Positions 36,708 to 46,005 of a stretch of DNA of 64,000 bases are shown piece by piece. Positions within the stretch are counted from its first letter, which is position 1; every line of letters starts with the position of its first letter. Under the pieces are notes generated by a model. The model made no database searches and had not been told where the DNA came from. It worked only from the letters and a program-made list of their open reading frames with translations. The position numbers were made by a program, and so were the translations under genes. The stretch spans positions 1 through 64,000 of the forward strand of contig BPKJ01000008.1 of the NCBI GenBank assembly GCA_026005075.1, read 5' to 3'. The DNA comes from Lysobacteraceae bacterium. GTDB taxonomy: Bacteria > Pseudomonadota > Gammaproteobacteria > Xanthomonadales > Xanthomonadaceae.

Positions 36708-37132
36708 CAGGCCGCCCGGACCCGGCGCACGGTGAGGATCCGCTCGTGCAGCGCGCGCAGCCGCTCGAACTCGTGGGCGACGTCGCGGTGCAGCCGCTGC
36801 ATGGCCGGAAGGCAGGCATTGCGGGTCTCGTGGGTGACCACGGTGAGCCAGCGCGCGATGCCCTTGAGCGACCAGCGCGGGTCCACGTCGAGCACGTCAC
36901 GGAAGGCGCGGTCGGCAGCGTCGGTCCATGGCCGATAGGCCTCGACCTGCTCGCAGCCGTAGAACTGGGGCATCGGGTGCTTGGCGGCGTGGGCGGCCTC
37001 GATGAAGACCAATGCTGCAAGACGCACCTCGTCCTCGCCGGCCAGCTGGAACAGGCGGGCCTGCACCGCCTTCCACTGGCGACGGAGCGCCAGCAGGCGG
37101 GTGAGGGTCAATGCGCGTGTCAGGTACTTCAT
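36707..37132 (-). CDS. unknown helical protein coupled to the HEACH protein
   Basis: 141 aa from ATG 37132. The sequence is almost entirely helical and basic (MKYLTRALTLTRLLALRRQW, HRDVAHEFERLRALHERILT) with an inserted PQFYGCEQVEAYRPWTDAAD. No recognised domain. It is first of a two-gene unit; overlap with the putative zinc peptidase suggests a joint function. Confidence 0.6.
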   Translation of the reverse strand: MKYLTRALTLTRLLALRRQWKAVQARLFQLAGEDEVRLAALVFIEAAHAAKHPMPQFYGCEQVEAYRPWTDAADRAFRDVLDVDPRWSLKGIARWLTVVTHETRNACLPAMQRLHRDVAHEFERLRALHERILTVRRVRAA

Positions 37133-37338
37133 GGACGGCGGCTCCGCGTTGGACAGGCGAGGGGGATGCCTTTCCGTGGCATGACACAGGGCCTGACCGC
37201 ACATAGGCAGCCGCGCAAGGTCCCTGGACGACGCGGTGCGTCAGTTTCTCCCCTTCCGCGTCGCAGGCGAAGTGTGATCCATCCCACGGCTTGCCGGCAA
37301 GAGGCGTCTTGGCGGGTGTCGGCTGGGGGCAGGCCTGC

Positions 37339-39180
37339 TCAGCCTGCAAGCTCAGGTCTGGCTGGCGCTTCGGTGCACAGGTCGGCGGTCAGGGCGCGCA
37401 GTGCGGGCTCGTCGAGGGTCTCCCGTGCCAGCAGTTCGCGGGCACAGCGTTCCAGCACCTCCCGATGTTCCTCGAGGATGCGGGTCGCCCGCGCAAAGGC
37501 GTCCATCACGATCGTGCGAATGGACGCGTCGATGCGTGCCTGGGTGGACTCGGAAACCGCACATCCGCCCCGGGCCAGTTCGGGCGTATCAAGGAAACGC
37601 TGGCGCTCGGCCTCGAAGGCGATGTAGCCCAGGTCCTCGTCCATGCCGTACCGGGTCACCATGTCGCGGGCGATGTCGGTGGCGCGGGCGAGGTCGTCGG
37701 CCGCTCCGGTCGAGACCTCCCCGAACACCAGCTTCTCCGCGGCCCGTCCGCCCAGCAGCACGGCGATCCGGTTTTCGAGCTCCTGTCGGGTCATCAGAAA
37801 CCGGTCCTCGGTCGGGCGTTGCAGGGTGTAGCCCAATGCGCCGATGCCGCGGGGCACGATCGAGACCTTGTGCACGCGGTCCGCGCCGGGCAGCGCCAGG
37901 GCGACCAAAGCATGCCCCATTTCGTGGTAGGCGACGGTTTCCCGCTCGCGCGGGTTGAGCAGGCGGTTGCGTTTCTCGAGGCCGGCGACCAGGCGTTCGA
38001 TCGCACTGGTGAAATCCTGCAGCTCGACCGCCTCGGCGTGGCGGCGGGTGGCGGCAAGCGCCGCTTCGTTGACCAGGTTGGCCAGATCTGCGCCGGAGAA
38101 GCCGGTGGTCAGCGAGGCGACCTGGTCGAGGTCCACATCCGGAGCGAGCCGGATCCGGCGCACGTGGACCTGCAGGATCTCCAGCCGGCCCTTGCGGTCG
38201 GGACGGTCCACCAGCACCTGCCGGTCGAAGCGTCCTGCACGCAGCAAGGCCGGATCGAGGATTTCCGGCCGGTTGGTCGCGGCAAGGATCACCAGCCCGG
38301 AAGTGCCGTCGAAGCCGTCCATCTCGGTCAGTAGCTGGTTGAGGGTCTGCTCGCGCTCGTCGTGGCCGCCGAGGGGGCCGGTCCCTCGGGCGCGACCCAG
38401 GGCGTCGAGTTCATCGATGAAGATGATGGCCGGGGCGTGCCCGCGGGCCTGTTCGAAGAGGTCACGGACCCGGGCCGCGCCCACGCCGACGAACATCTCC
38501 ACGAACTCCGAGCCGGAGATCGAGAAGAAGGGCACCCTGGCTTCGCCCGCCACCGCACGGGCGAGGAGCGTCTTGCCCGTACCGGGCGGCCCGACCAGCA
38601 GCACGCCCTTGGGGATCCGCGCGCCGAGACGGCCGTACTCGACGGGGTTCTTGAGGAACTCGACGATCTCGACCAGCTCAGCCTTGGCTTCGTCCACGCC
38701 CGCGACGTCCGCGAACCCCACCCCGGTGTCGCGCTCGACGAAGACCTTGGCGCGGCTCCGTCCCACGCTCAGGAAACCACCCATGCCCTGGCGCTCGGCA
38801 AAGCGGCGGAACAGGAAGAACCACACGCCGAAGAAGACCAGCGCCGGCAGGATCCAGGAGAGCAGGTCGGCCAGCCAGGTGTTCTCGACCACTCGGCTGT
38901 AGGGCACGTCGTAGCGGGACAGACGCTCGGCAAGTTCGGGCTCGACGCGGGTGGCGACGATGCGGGTCTTGCCGTTCGGATCCGGGGTCTTGAGCCGCCC
39001 GGTCACGGTCCGGTCGGAGATCAGTACCTCGCTGATCCTTCCGGCCTCGAGCGCCTTCTCAAACTCGCTGTAGGGCACCGGCTCGACGGCACGCAGCACC
39101 TGCCAGTAGTCCTGCAGCAGCAACAGCAGCAGCACGGTGACCAGCCAGTAGCCGAGGTTCCATTGCTGTCGTCGGTTCAT
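37339..39180 (-). CDS. ftsH: ATP-dependent zinc metalloprotease FtsH
   Basis: 613 aa inner-membrane AAA+ protease. Two membrane segments (~11-24 and ~103-124) flank a small periplasmic domain. Walker A is GPPGTGKT (197-204), Walker [33 protein letters not shown], and the zinc site HEMGH is at 419-423. The short periplasmic domain starting with [20 protein letters not shown] fits FtsH. The location next to mutL, rather than the usual rlmE-ftsH neighbourhood, suggests it may be a second copy (inference). Confidence 0.93.
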   Translation of the reverse strand: MNRRQQWNLGYWLVTVLLLLLLQDYWQVLRAVEPVPYSEFEKALEAGRISEVLISDRTVTGRLKTPDPNGKTRIVATRVEPELAERLSRYDVPYSRVVENTWLADLLSWILPALVFFGVWFFLFRRFAERQGMGGFLSVGRSRAKVFVERDTGVGFADVAGVDEAKAELVEIVEFLKNPVEYGRLGARIPKGVLLVGPPGTGKTLLARAVAGEARVPFFSISGSEFVEMFVGVGAARVRDLFEQARGHAPAIIFIDELDALGRARGTGPLGGHDEREQTLNQLLTEMDGFDGTSGLVILAATNRPEILDPALLRAGRFDRQVLVDRPDRKGRLEILQVHVRRIRLAPDVDLDQVASLTTGFSGADLANLVNEAALAATRRHAEAVELQDFTSAIERLVAGLEKRNRLLNPRERETVAYHEMGHALVALALPGADRVHKVSIVPRGIGALGYTLQRPTEDRFLMTRQELENRIAVLLGGRAAEKLVFGEVSTGAADDLARATDIARDMVTRYGMDEDLGYIAFEAERQRFLDTPELARGGCAVSESTQARIDASIRTIVMDAFARATRILEEHREVLERCARELLARETLDEPALRALTADLCTEAPARPELAG

Positions 39181-39257
39181 GCGCTTGCCCTCCGGACGCA
39201 GAGGGTAGGTCAGGCCGGTTCCCCCGGCAAACCACTCCCGGAGCGCGGGCGGCGGAC

Positions 39258-39266
39258 TGCTAGACT
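39258..39266 (+). promoter_or_regulatory. extended -10 promoter of mutL
   Basis: tgctagact, an extended -10 with no fitting -35, ends 29 bp before the GTG start at 39296. It lies within gctagactgc, the same ten bases as in front of the DUF885 gene. Confidence 0.5.
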
Positions 39267-39295
39267 GCGCTGCCCCGAGACCTGGAGCCAAGCTC

Positions 39296-41084
39296 GTGCC
39301 GATCCGCCTGCTGCCCGACGTGCTGGTCAACCAGATCGCCGCCGGCGAGGTGATCGAGCGTCCGGCTTCGGTGGTCAAGGAGCTGGTCGAGAACGCCCTC
39401 GACGCCGGCGCGACGCGGATCGATGTCGAGATCGAGGAGGGTGGGGCCCGTCGGATCCGGGTGCGCGACGACGGTTGCGGCATTCCGGCCGAGGAGCTCG
39501 GCCTTGCCCTGCAGCGTCATGCGACCAGCAAGATCGCCAGCCTCGAGGACCTCGAGGCGGTGCGAACGATGGGCTTTCGCGGCGAGGCGCTGCCCTCGAT
39601 CGCCTCGGTCTCGCGCCTTGCCATCGTCTCGCGTACCGCCGATGCGCCGCATGCGAGCGTGCTGGAGGCGGAGGGCGGACGCCTTGGCGAGGTGCGGCCG
39701 GCGCAGCATCCCAGGGGCACCTCGATCGAGGTGCGCGACCTGTTCTACAACGTCCCTGCGCGGCGTCGCTTCCTGCGCGCCGAGCGCACCGAGTTCGGGC
39801 ACATCGACGAGCTGCTGCGGACCGTGTCGCTGGCCCGGCCGGACCTGCGGCTGGTCCTGCAGCACAACGGCCGCAGGGTGCGGGACTACCGGCCGGCCGA
39901 GGATGCCCGCGGCGGGCTGGTCCGGCTCGGCGAGGCGCTGGGCGAGGCCCTGCCCGCTCAGTGCCTCGCCGTCGACAAGGAGGCCGCGGGGCTGCGGCTG
40001 CGCGGCTGGCTCGGGCTGCCCACCGCCTCGCGCTCGCAGGCCGACCAGCAGTACTTCTTCGTCAACGGCCGGCCGGTCCGCGACCGGATCGTGGCGCACG
40101 CGGTGCGGCAGGCCTATGCCGATGTGCTCTACCACGGCCGTCACCCGGTGTTCGTGCTGTTCCTCGAGCTCGACCCGGCGCGGGTGGACGTGAACGTCCA
40201 CCCCGCCAAGTCCGAGGTCCGTTTCCGCGACGCGCGGCTGGTGCACGACTTCCTGTTTCGCAGCCTGCACGAGGCCCTGGCGGGAACCCGCGCGGGGCGC
40301 ACCCCGGTGCCGGCGCCGGCGGGGCCGGAGGCGCCCTCGGCGGGCGTGCCGATGGTCGCCGCCGCCGCGTCCCGGACCGGGCCTGCCCCTGCGCGAGCCG
40401 ATCGCAACCTACCAGGCGCTCTACGGGGCGCGCCCGGCCGGGCCGGCGCTGGCCGGCGATGCCGCACCGCGCCTTTCCGAGGCCGGGGACGAGGCGGGCG
40501 CCCCGCCGCTCGGCTACGCCCTGGCCCAGCTCGCCGGCATCTACATCCTCGCCGAGAACGCCCAGGGACTGGTGCTGGTGGACATGCACGCGGCGCACGA
40601 GCGCATCACCTACGAGCGTCTCAAGACGGCGCAGGCGGGCGAGGGCATTCGCAGGGTGCCGCTGCTGGTGCCGATCGGGGTGGCGGTGAGCGAGCGCGAG
40701 GCGGAATTCGTCGAGGCCTCGGCCGAGGCGCTCGCCGAGCTGGGTCTTGCGATCGACCGCAGCGGGCCGCAGTCGATCCTGATCCGCGAGGTGCCCGCCC
40801 TGCTCGAAGGCGTCGATGCCCGCAAGCTGGCCCTGGACGTGATCGCCGACCTGATGGAGCACGGCCGCAGTCGACGGGTCGAGGAGCACCGCAACCGCCT
40901 GCTCGCGACCATGGCCTGCCATGCCTCGGTGCGCGCGCGGCGGCGGCTGAGCGTGCCGGAGATGAACGCCCTGCTGCGCGACATGGAGGCGACCGAGCGT
41001 TCCGGCCAGTGCAACCACGGCCGGCCGACCTGGACCCAGCTCAGCCTTGCCGAGCTCGACCGCCTCTTCCTGCGTGGCCGGTAG
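39296..41084 (+). pseudogene. mutL: DNA mismatch repair protein MutL, single-base frameshift
   Basis: From GTG 39296 the GHKL ATPase domain is intact: [43 protein letters not shown]. At 40381-40383 the frame breaks in the variable linker. Removing one G or C of ggg/cc restores [20 protein letters not shown] and the C-terminal dimerisation domain ([26 protein letters not shown]). The corrected length is 595 aa, normal for MutL, and lacks an endonuclease motif as in enterobacterial MutL. If the extra base is real, the cell would lack mismatch repair; a sequencing error is equally likely because four other frames have the same defect. Confidence 0.9.
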
Positions 41085-41160
41085 CGGGCGCGTGCCCGGG
41101 CCGCAGGGTATGCTTGGCAGCGGCGCGGTTTCCCGCGCCCGACGATAGGAGTGCCTGAAC

Positions 41161-42072
41161 ATGCGAGGTTCTGCGACTTTCCTGCTCGCGCTGGCCCTTG
41201 CCGCGCCGCTCGCGGCACAGCCGGACGGCGCGGGCGACGACTACGTGGCCGCGATCGATGCCTGGCACGCGGCGCGGATCGAGCGCCTGCTCGCCCCCAC
41301 CGGCTGGCTCTCGCTGGTCGGCCTGCACTGGCTGGAGCCCGGCCGGCACCGCATCGGCCGGGCCGTGGACAACGACGTCGTGCTCAACACCGGGCCCGAG
41401 CATCTGGGCTGGATCGCGCTGGAAGACGGGCAGGTGCGGTTCGTCCCGCAAGCGGGGCTGGACCTGCGCATCGACGGCGCGCCGGCGCCTGCGCAAGGGC
41501 AGGTGCTTCGGGTCGAGGGCGGCGAGGGGCCGAGCGTGGTCGCCTTCGACGCGGGCGAGGCCAGCTTCATCGTGATCCGCCGGGGCGAGCGGCTGGCGCT
41601 GCGCGTGCGCGACGCGCGCGCACCCACGCGGGTGGGCTTTGCCGGCATCGAGCGCTTCCCGGTCGATCCGCGCTGGCGGGTGGTCGCCCGCTTCGTACCC
41701 CATCCGCCGGGCAAGACCCTCGACATCGCGACCGTGCTGAACACGGTCGAGCCCATGGCCAACCCGGGGGCGCTGGAGTTCGAGCTGGAGGGGCGCCGCT
41801 TCCGTCTCGAGGCCATCCTCGAGGCACCGACCGACACCAGCTATTTCGTGATCTTCGCCGATCGCACCAACCGCGACGAGACCTACGCCGCGGGCCGTTT
41901 CGTGTACACCGACGGCCTGCCCGTCGACGGCCAGGTGGTGCTCGACTTCAACAAGGCCTACAACCCGCCCTGCGCGCTCAATGCCTATTCGACCTGCCCG
42001 CTGCCGCCGCCGGAGAACCGCATGGACCTTGCGGTGCGTGCGGGGGAGAAGCGCTACCGCGGGCCACACTGA
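41161..42072 (+). CDS. DUF1684 exported protein
   Basis: 303 aa. MRGSATFLLALALAAPLAAQ is a signal peptide. GWLSLVGLHWLEPGRHRIGR, FSLRFxP-like spacing ending in GKTLDIATVLNTVEPMANPG, and RTNRDETYAAGRFVYTDGLP plus DFNKAYNPPCALNAYSTCPL are the DUF1684 pattern; the last block with NPPCA resembles the conserved end of the family. Function is unknown; members are common in Xanthomonadales. It follows mutL by 76 bp. Confidence 0.85.
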   Translation: MRGSATFLLALALAAPLAAQPDGAGDDYVAAIDAWHAARIERLLAPTGWLSLVGLHWLEPGRHRIGRAVDNDVVLNTGPEHLGWIALEDGQVRFVPQAGLDLRIDGAPAPAQGQVLRVEGGEGPSVVAFDAGEASFIVIRRGERLALRVRDARAPTRVGFAGIERFPVDPRWRVVARFVPHPPGKTLDIATVLNTVEPMANPGALEFELEGRRFRLEAILEAPTDTSYFVIFADRTNRDETYAAGRFVYTDGLPVDGQVVLDFNKAYNPPCALNAYSTCPLPPPENRMDLAVRAGEKRYRGPH

Positions 42073-42090
42073 GGCCGCACGGGCGCGCCT

Positions 42091-42609
42091 TCAGCCCCGG
42101 CCCTGCGGCACCGGCTGCACGGTGCCGCAGCGGCGGCAGGTGCGCAGGGCCTCGGAGGCGTAGTAGCGCTGGAAGACCGGCGGGAAGTCCTGCTCGATGT
42201 CGCGGAGGTGGAAGTAGGCTTCGTGGAGCTTGTGGTTGCAGCGTTCGCAGAACCACATCAGCCCGTCCTGCTCGTGCGGAAGGCGGCGGCGTTCGATCAC
42301 CAGGCCGACCGAGTCCGGCAGGCGCTGGGGCGAGTGCGGCACCCTGGGTGGCAGGTAGAAGAGCTCGCCGGCGCGGATGGGAATGTCGCGCGGGCGGCCC
42401 TCCTCCTGGATGCGCAAAAGCATCTCGCCCTCGATCTGGTAGAAGAACTCCGGCCCCTCCTCCCAGTGGTAGTCCGTGCGCTGGTTGGGGCCGCCCACGA
42501 CCATGATGATGAAGTCGCCGTCCACGATGCACTTGTTGCCCACCGGGGGGCGCAGCAGGTGACGGTGCTCGGCGATCCAGCGCGCGAGATCGATCGGAGG
42601 CAGGATCAT
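42091..42609 (-). CDS. nbaC: 3-hydroxyanthranilate 3,4-dioxygenase
   Basis: 172 aa cupin dioxygenase that opens the 3-hydroxyanthranilate ring to 2-amino-3-carboxymuconate semialdehyde. Iron ligands are His48, Glu54 ([12 protein letters not shown]) and His92 ([10 protein letters not shown]). The bacterial extra rubredoxin-like iron site is present: Cys121-x-x-Cys124 (CERC) and Cys158-x-x-Cys161 (CRRC). It is the last gene of a five-gene operon, its ATG overlapping the stop of the upstream RidA gene. Confidence 0.95.
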   Translation of the reverse strand: MILPPIDLARWIAEHRHLLRPPVGNKCIVDGDFIIMVVGGPNQRTDYHWEEGPEFFYQIEGEMLLRIQEEGRPRDIPIRAGELFYLPPRVPHSPQRLPDSVGLVIERRRLPHEQDGLMWFCERCNHKLHEAYFHLRDIEQDFPPVFQRYYASEALRTCRRCGTVQPVPQGRG

Positions 42610-43052
42610 CGGTGCAGCTCCTCGCGGGGTCCGGCCAGCACGGCCATGCACTTGAGTTCGATGGCGATCGGCGTCGGCAGGGCCTGGACGCCGACGCAGG
42701 TCCGGCATGGCGCCCGCGCCGGATCGGGAAAGTACCCGGTCCAGACCGCGTTGAAGGCCGCGAAGTCGCGTTCCATGTCGGTCAGGAACACGGTCACGTC
42801 GGCAAGATCGGCAAGGTCGGCACCCGCCGCGGCGAGCACGGCGCGCACATTGGCGAGCACGGCGTGGGTCTGGGCGACGATGTCGTGCGCGATCACCCGG
42901 CCCTCGGCGTCGAGCACGTTGCCGGGGATCGCATCGTCCCCGGGCGCGCGTGGCCCGATCCCGGAGAGAAAAAGCAGGTTGCCGATGCGGCGGGCGTGCG
43001 GATAGCGGCCGACGGGCCGCGGGGCGCCGGCAGCGGCCAGCGCCTCGCTCAT
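42606..43052 (-). CDS. RidA/YjgF family protein, probable 2-aminomuconate deaminase
   Basis: 148 aa. [40 protein letters not shown] and [20 protein letters not shown] are RidA-fold blocks, and [20 protein letters not shown] carries the conserved Arg and Glu of active members. The GRYPHAR start and its place beside the dioxygenase and semialdehyde dehydrogenase point to the 2-aminomuconate deaminase (AmnD/NbaF) branch of RidA. Start and stop overlap both neighbours by four bases. Confidence 0.85.
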   Translation of the reverse strand: MSEALAAAGAPRPVGRYPHARRIGNLLFLSGIGPRAPGDDAIPGNVLDAEGRVIAHDIVAQTHAVLANVRAVLAAAGADLADLADVTVFLTDMERDFAAFNAVWTGYFPDPARAPCRTCVGVQALPTPIAIELKCMAVLAGPREELHR

Positions 43053-43720
43053 GCCGGAACGTGGCGCTGGCGGACGCCAAGGAGGGCCTCGGCGTGGGCC
43101 GGCTCCACGGCATCGAGGCCCTTCACCCCCGGCCCCAGCGCGCGCAGGCGGCCGTCGCCGAGGCCGTAGATCCAGGCGTGCACCGAGAGCGGCTGGCCCC
43201 GGGACCAGGCGTCCTGCACCACCGTGCTCTGGCAGACGTTGAGGCGCTGCTCGATCACGTTGAGCTCGCACAGGGCCGCGAGCCGCTCCCCCTCGGGGCA
43301 GGCCGCGAGCAGGGTGGCGTGCTGCTGGGCCACGTCGCCGACATGGCGCAGCCAGTTGTCGACCAGTCCCACGCGGGCCCCGGTCAGCACCGCGTGGACA
43401 CCGCCGCAGCCGTAATGGCCGCAGACGATGATGTGACGAACCTTCAGCACCTCCACGGCGAACTGCATCACCGACAGGCAGTTGAGGTCGCCGTGCGAGA
43501 CCACGTTGGCGACGTTGCGATGGACGAAGACCTCGCCCGGGGCGAGGTCGGTCACCTGGTTGGCCGGCACCCGCGAGTCCGAGCAGCCGATCCACAGAAA
43601 CTGCGGGGCCTGCTGCGCCGAAAGCCGCGCAAAGAAGTCCGCGTCCTCCTCGACCATGCGGGCGGCCCAGGCCCGGTTGCGTTCGAGGAGTTCGTCGGGA
43701 TGGTTCAGATGGGAAGGCAT
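43049..43720 (-). CDS. can: beta-class carbonic anhydrase
   Basis: 223 aa. Zinc ligands Cys46 (with the Asp48-Arg50 dyad in GCSDSR), His102 and Cys105 ([11 protein letters not shown]) define a beta carbonic anhydrase. It interconverts CO2 and bicarbonate. It is embedded in the 3-hydroxyanthranilate degradation operon, overlapping the upstream dehydrogenase gene by 16 bp and the downstream RidA gene by four. This suggests it handles the CO2 released by the pathway's decarboxylase (inference). Confidence 0.95.
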   Translation of the reverse strand: MPSHLNHPDELLERNRAWAARMVEEDADFFARLSAQQAPQFLWIGCSDSRVPANQVTDLAPGEVFVHRNVANVVSHGDLNCLSVMQFAVEVLKVRHIIVCGHYGCGGVHAVLTGARVGLVDNWLRHVGDVAQQHATLLAACPEGERLAALCELNVIEQRLNVCQSTVVQDAWSRGQPLSVHAWIYGLGDGRLRALGPGVKGLDAVEPAHAEALLGVRQRHVPA

Positions 43721-45144
43721 ACGTTTTTCGGCTCGGTGAAGAAACGCAGCGATTCTAGCCCGCCTTCGCGGCCAAGGCCGGAGTCGCCGAAGCCTCCGAA
43801 GGGCGTGCGCAGGTCCCGTATCATCCAACCGTTGATCCAGATCACGCCGGCGTGCAAGCGCGCCGCCATCGCGTGGGCGGTGGCGAGGTCGCGGGTGAAC
43901 ACGCTGGCCGCCAGCCCGTAGGGCGTGGCGTTGGCCAGGCGCAGGGCGTCGGCGGCATCGTCGAAGGGCTGCAGCACGATCACCGGCCCGAAGATCTCCT
44001 GCTGGTGCAGCGGGCAGTCCTCGGGCAGATCCTCGATCAGCGTGGGGGCGTAGAACCAGCCGCCCTCGCAGCGTCCGTCGAGGCGGACCGGCTCGCCGCC
44101 GAGCAGGATGCGCCCGCCCGCCTCGCGAGCCTCGCGCACGGCGCGGCAGACCCGGTCGAACTGGGCGGCCGAGGCCAGCGGGCCGAGCCGGGTCTCCGCG
44201 TGGCGCGGATCGCCCACCACCCAGCGCGGTGCGGCCTCCAGCAGGGCCGTGCGGACTTCGTCGAAAACGCTGCGCTGCACCAGCAGCCGCGACCCGCACA
44301 GGCAGATCTGGCCGCTGTTCTGCCAGCCCGCGCGCAGCAGGGTCTCGGCCAGCCCCTCGCGGGGCGCGTCGGCGAACACGATGCTGGCGTTCTTGCCGCC
44401 CAGCTCCAGCGAGGCCTTCTTCAGCTGCCCGCCGCAGACCGCGCCGATCTCGCGGCCCACCCGCGTACTGCCGGTGAAGCTGACCGCACGCACCCGCGGA
44501 TGGGTGACCAGCGCACGGCCCGCGTCCTCGCCGCGTCCGTGCACGAGGTTGAGCACTCCGGGCGGCAGGCCGATCTCGCTGGCCAGCTCGGCGAGCCGGG
44601 TGGCCGAGAGCGGGGTGAGCTCGGAGGGCTTGGCGACCACCGTGTTGCCGGTCGCAAGCGCCGGCGCGATCTTCCACGTGAACAGGTACAGCGGCAGGTT
44701 CCACGGGGTGATGCAGGCGACCACCCCGAGCGGCTGGCGCAGGGTGTAGTTCAGCCCCGCCTCGCCGTGGTGGCACTCGGACGCGAACTGGGTGACCGCC
44801 GCAGCGAAGAAACGCAGGTTGGCCAGCGCCCGCGGGAACTCGATGTCACGGATCAGGGCCAGCGGCTTGCCGGTGTCGAGAGCCTCCAGCTCGATGAAGT
44901 CCTCGGCCTTGCGCTCCATGGCCTCGGCCAGCCGGAACAGCCATGCCGCCCGCTCGCTGGGCCTGAGCGCGGCCCAGGCGGGCTGGGCGAGCCCGGCGAC
45001 CTCGACCGCCGCCTCGACGTCCGCCGCGTCGCCCCGCGCGACCTTGGCGATGCACAGGCCCGTGGCCGGATCATGCACGTCGAGAAAGCTGCCGTCGCTG
45101 GCGATCCTCGGCGCTCCGGCGATGTGATGCAGTGCCTTGAGCAT
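43705..45144 (-). CDS. aldehyde dehydrogenase, probable 2-aminomuconate semialdehyde dehydrogenase
   Basis: 479 aa. It has the NAD-binding ALDH blocks ITPWNLPLYLFTWKIAPALA, SFTGSTRVGREIG, the Glu motif LELGGKNASIVF and catalytic Cys in NSGQICLCGSR (near residue 281), ending FGGFGDSGLGREGG. The GEAGLNYTLRQPLGV stretch and gene context (dioxygenase, 2-aminomuconate deaminase) fit 2-aminomuconate/2-hydroxymuconate semialdehyde dehydrogenase. It overlaps the carbonic anhydrase gene by 16 bp and is the second gene of the operon. Confidence 0.88.
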   Translation of the reverse strand: MLKALHHIAGAPRIASDGSFLDVHDPATGLCIAKVARGDAADVEAAVEVAGLAQPAWAALRPSERAAWLFRLAEAMERKAEDFIELEALDTGKPLALIRDIEFPRALANLRFFAAAVTQFASECHHGEAGLNYTLRQPLGVVACITPWNLPLYLFTWKIAPALATGNTVVAKPSELTPLSATRLAELASEIGLPPGVLNLVHGRGEDAGRALVTHPRVRAVSFTGSTRVGREIGAVCGGQLKKASLELGGKNASIVFADAPREGLAETLLRAGWQNSGQICLCGSRLLVQRSVFDEVRTALLEAAPRWVVGDPRHAETRLGPLASAAQFDRVCRAVREAREAGGRILLGGEPVRLDGRCEGGWFYAPTLIEDLPEDCPLHQQEIFGPVIVLQPFDDAADALRLANATPYGLAASVFTRDLATAHAMAARLHAGVIWINGWMIRDLRTPFGGFGDSGLGREGGLESLRFFTEPKNVCLPI

Positions 45145-45149
45145 GGTGT

Positions 45150-45935
45150 TCAGATCGAGTGCATCCGGCCGCCGTCGACGGCGATGCTGACGCCGGTGAC
45201 GTAGCCCGCGGCGGGCGTGCACAGGAACGCGGCCACCGCCGCGACCTCGGTGGGCTCGGCCATGCGGCCCGCGGGGACGTGGGCCAGCAGATCGGCCTCG
45301 ATGTCGGCCGCGCTGCGGCCCTCCGCCGCCTGCCGCTGGGCGACGATCTCGGCGATCCGCCGGGTGCGGGTGTAGCCGGGAAGCACGTTGTTCACGGTGA
45401 TGCCGTGCGGTGCCAGCTCGCGCGAGAGCGTCTTGGCCCAGCCGGCCATGGCCGCGCGCAGGGTGTTGGAGACGCCAAGGCCCGGGATCGGCTCGTAGAC
45501 CGAGGTCGAGACGATGTTGAGGATGCGTCCGAAGCGGCGGGCGCGCATGCCGGGCACCACCGCCTGCACCAGCCGGTGGCTGGCCAGGAGGTGGGGCGCG
45601 AAGGCGGCCTCGAAGGCCGCGCAGGGCGCGTCGAGCAGGGGGCCGCCGGGCGGTCCGCCGCTGTTGTTGACGAGGATGTCCACGTCCCCGGCCGCCAGCG
45701 GACCGGCGAGCAGGGCGGCGAGCGCCTCGGGCTGGCCCAGATCGACCGCGTGGCGGGCATGGGCCTGCCCCTGCGCGGCCGGCAGCTCGGCAAGGGTCGC
45801 GTCCAGCGGGCCGGGGTGGCGGGCCAGCAGGGTCACCCGCGCGCCGAGTCCTGCCAGTTCCAGGGCCAGCGCCCGGCCGATGCCGGCCGAGCCTCCACAG
45901 ACCAGGGCGTGGCGGCCGCGCAGATCGAGATCCAT
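45150..45935 (-). CDS. atypical short-chain dehydrogenase/reductase family protein
   Basis: 261 aa. The Rossmann fingerprint HALVCGGSAGIGRALALELA and NNSGGPPGG are present, but where normal SDRs have YxxxK this protein reads GLGVSNTLRAAMAGW, so the Tyr is replaced by Ser and the Lys by Arg. IVSTSVYEPIPGLGV keeps the preceding Ser. A known SDR-like subgroup (BKR-like) lacks the Tyr. It heads the 3-hydroxyanthranilate operon, ending 5 bp before the dehydrogenase. It may be a binding or non-classical enzyme; role in the pathway unknown. Confidence 0.85.
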   Translation of the reverse strand: MDLDLRGRHALVCGGSAGIGRALALELAGLGARVTLLARHPGPLDATLAELPAAQGQAHARHAVDLGQPEALAALLAGPLAAGDVDILVNNSGGPPGGPLLDAPCAAFEAAFAPHLLASHRLVQAVVPGMRARRFGRILNIVSTSVYEPIPGLGVSNTLRAAMAGWAKTLSRELAPHGITVNNVLPGYTRTRRIAEIVAQRQAAEGRSAADIEADLLAHVPAGRMAEPTEVAAVAAFLCTPAAGYVTGVSIAVDGGRMHSI

Positions 45936-46005
45936 CCTTCCTCCTCGCGCAAGCACGGGGCCGAACCCTAGCACGCGCGCCGGGTGTCCCGGCCTGCGCC
46001 GCGGA

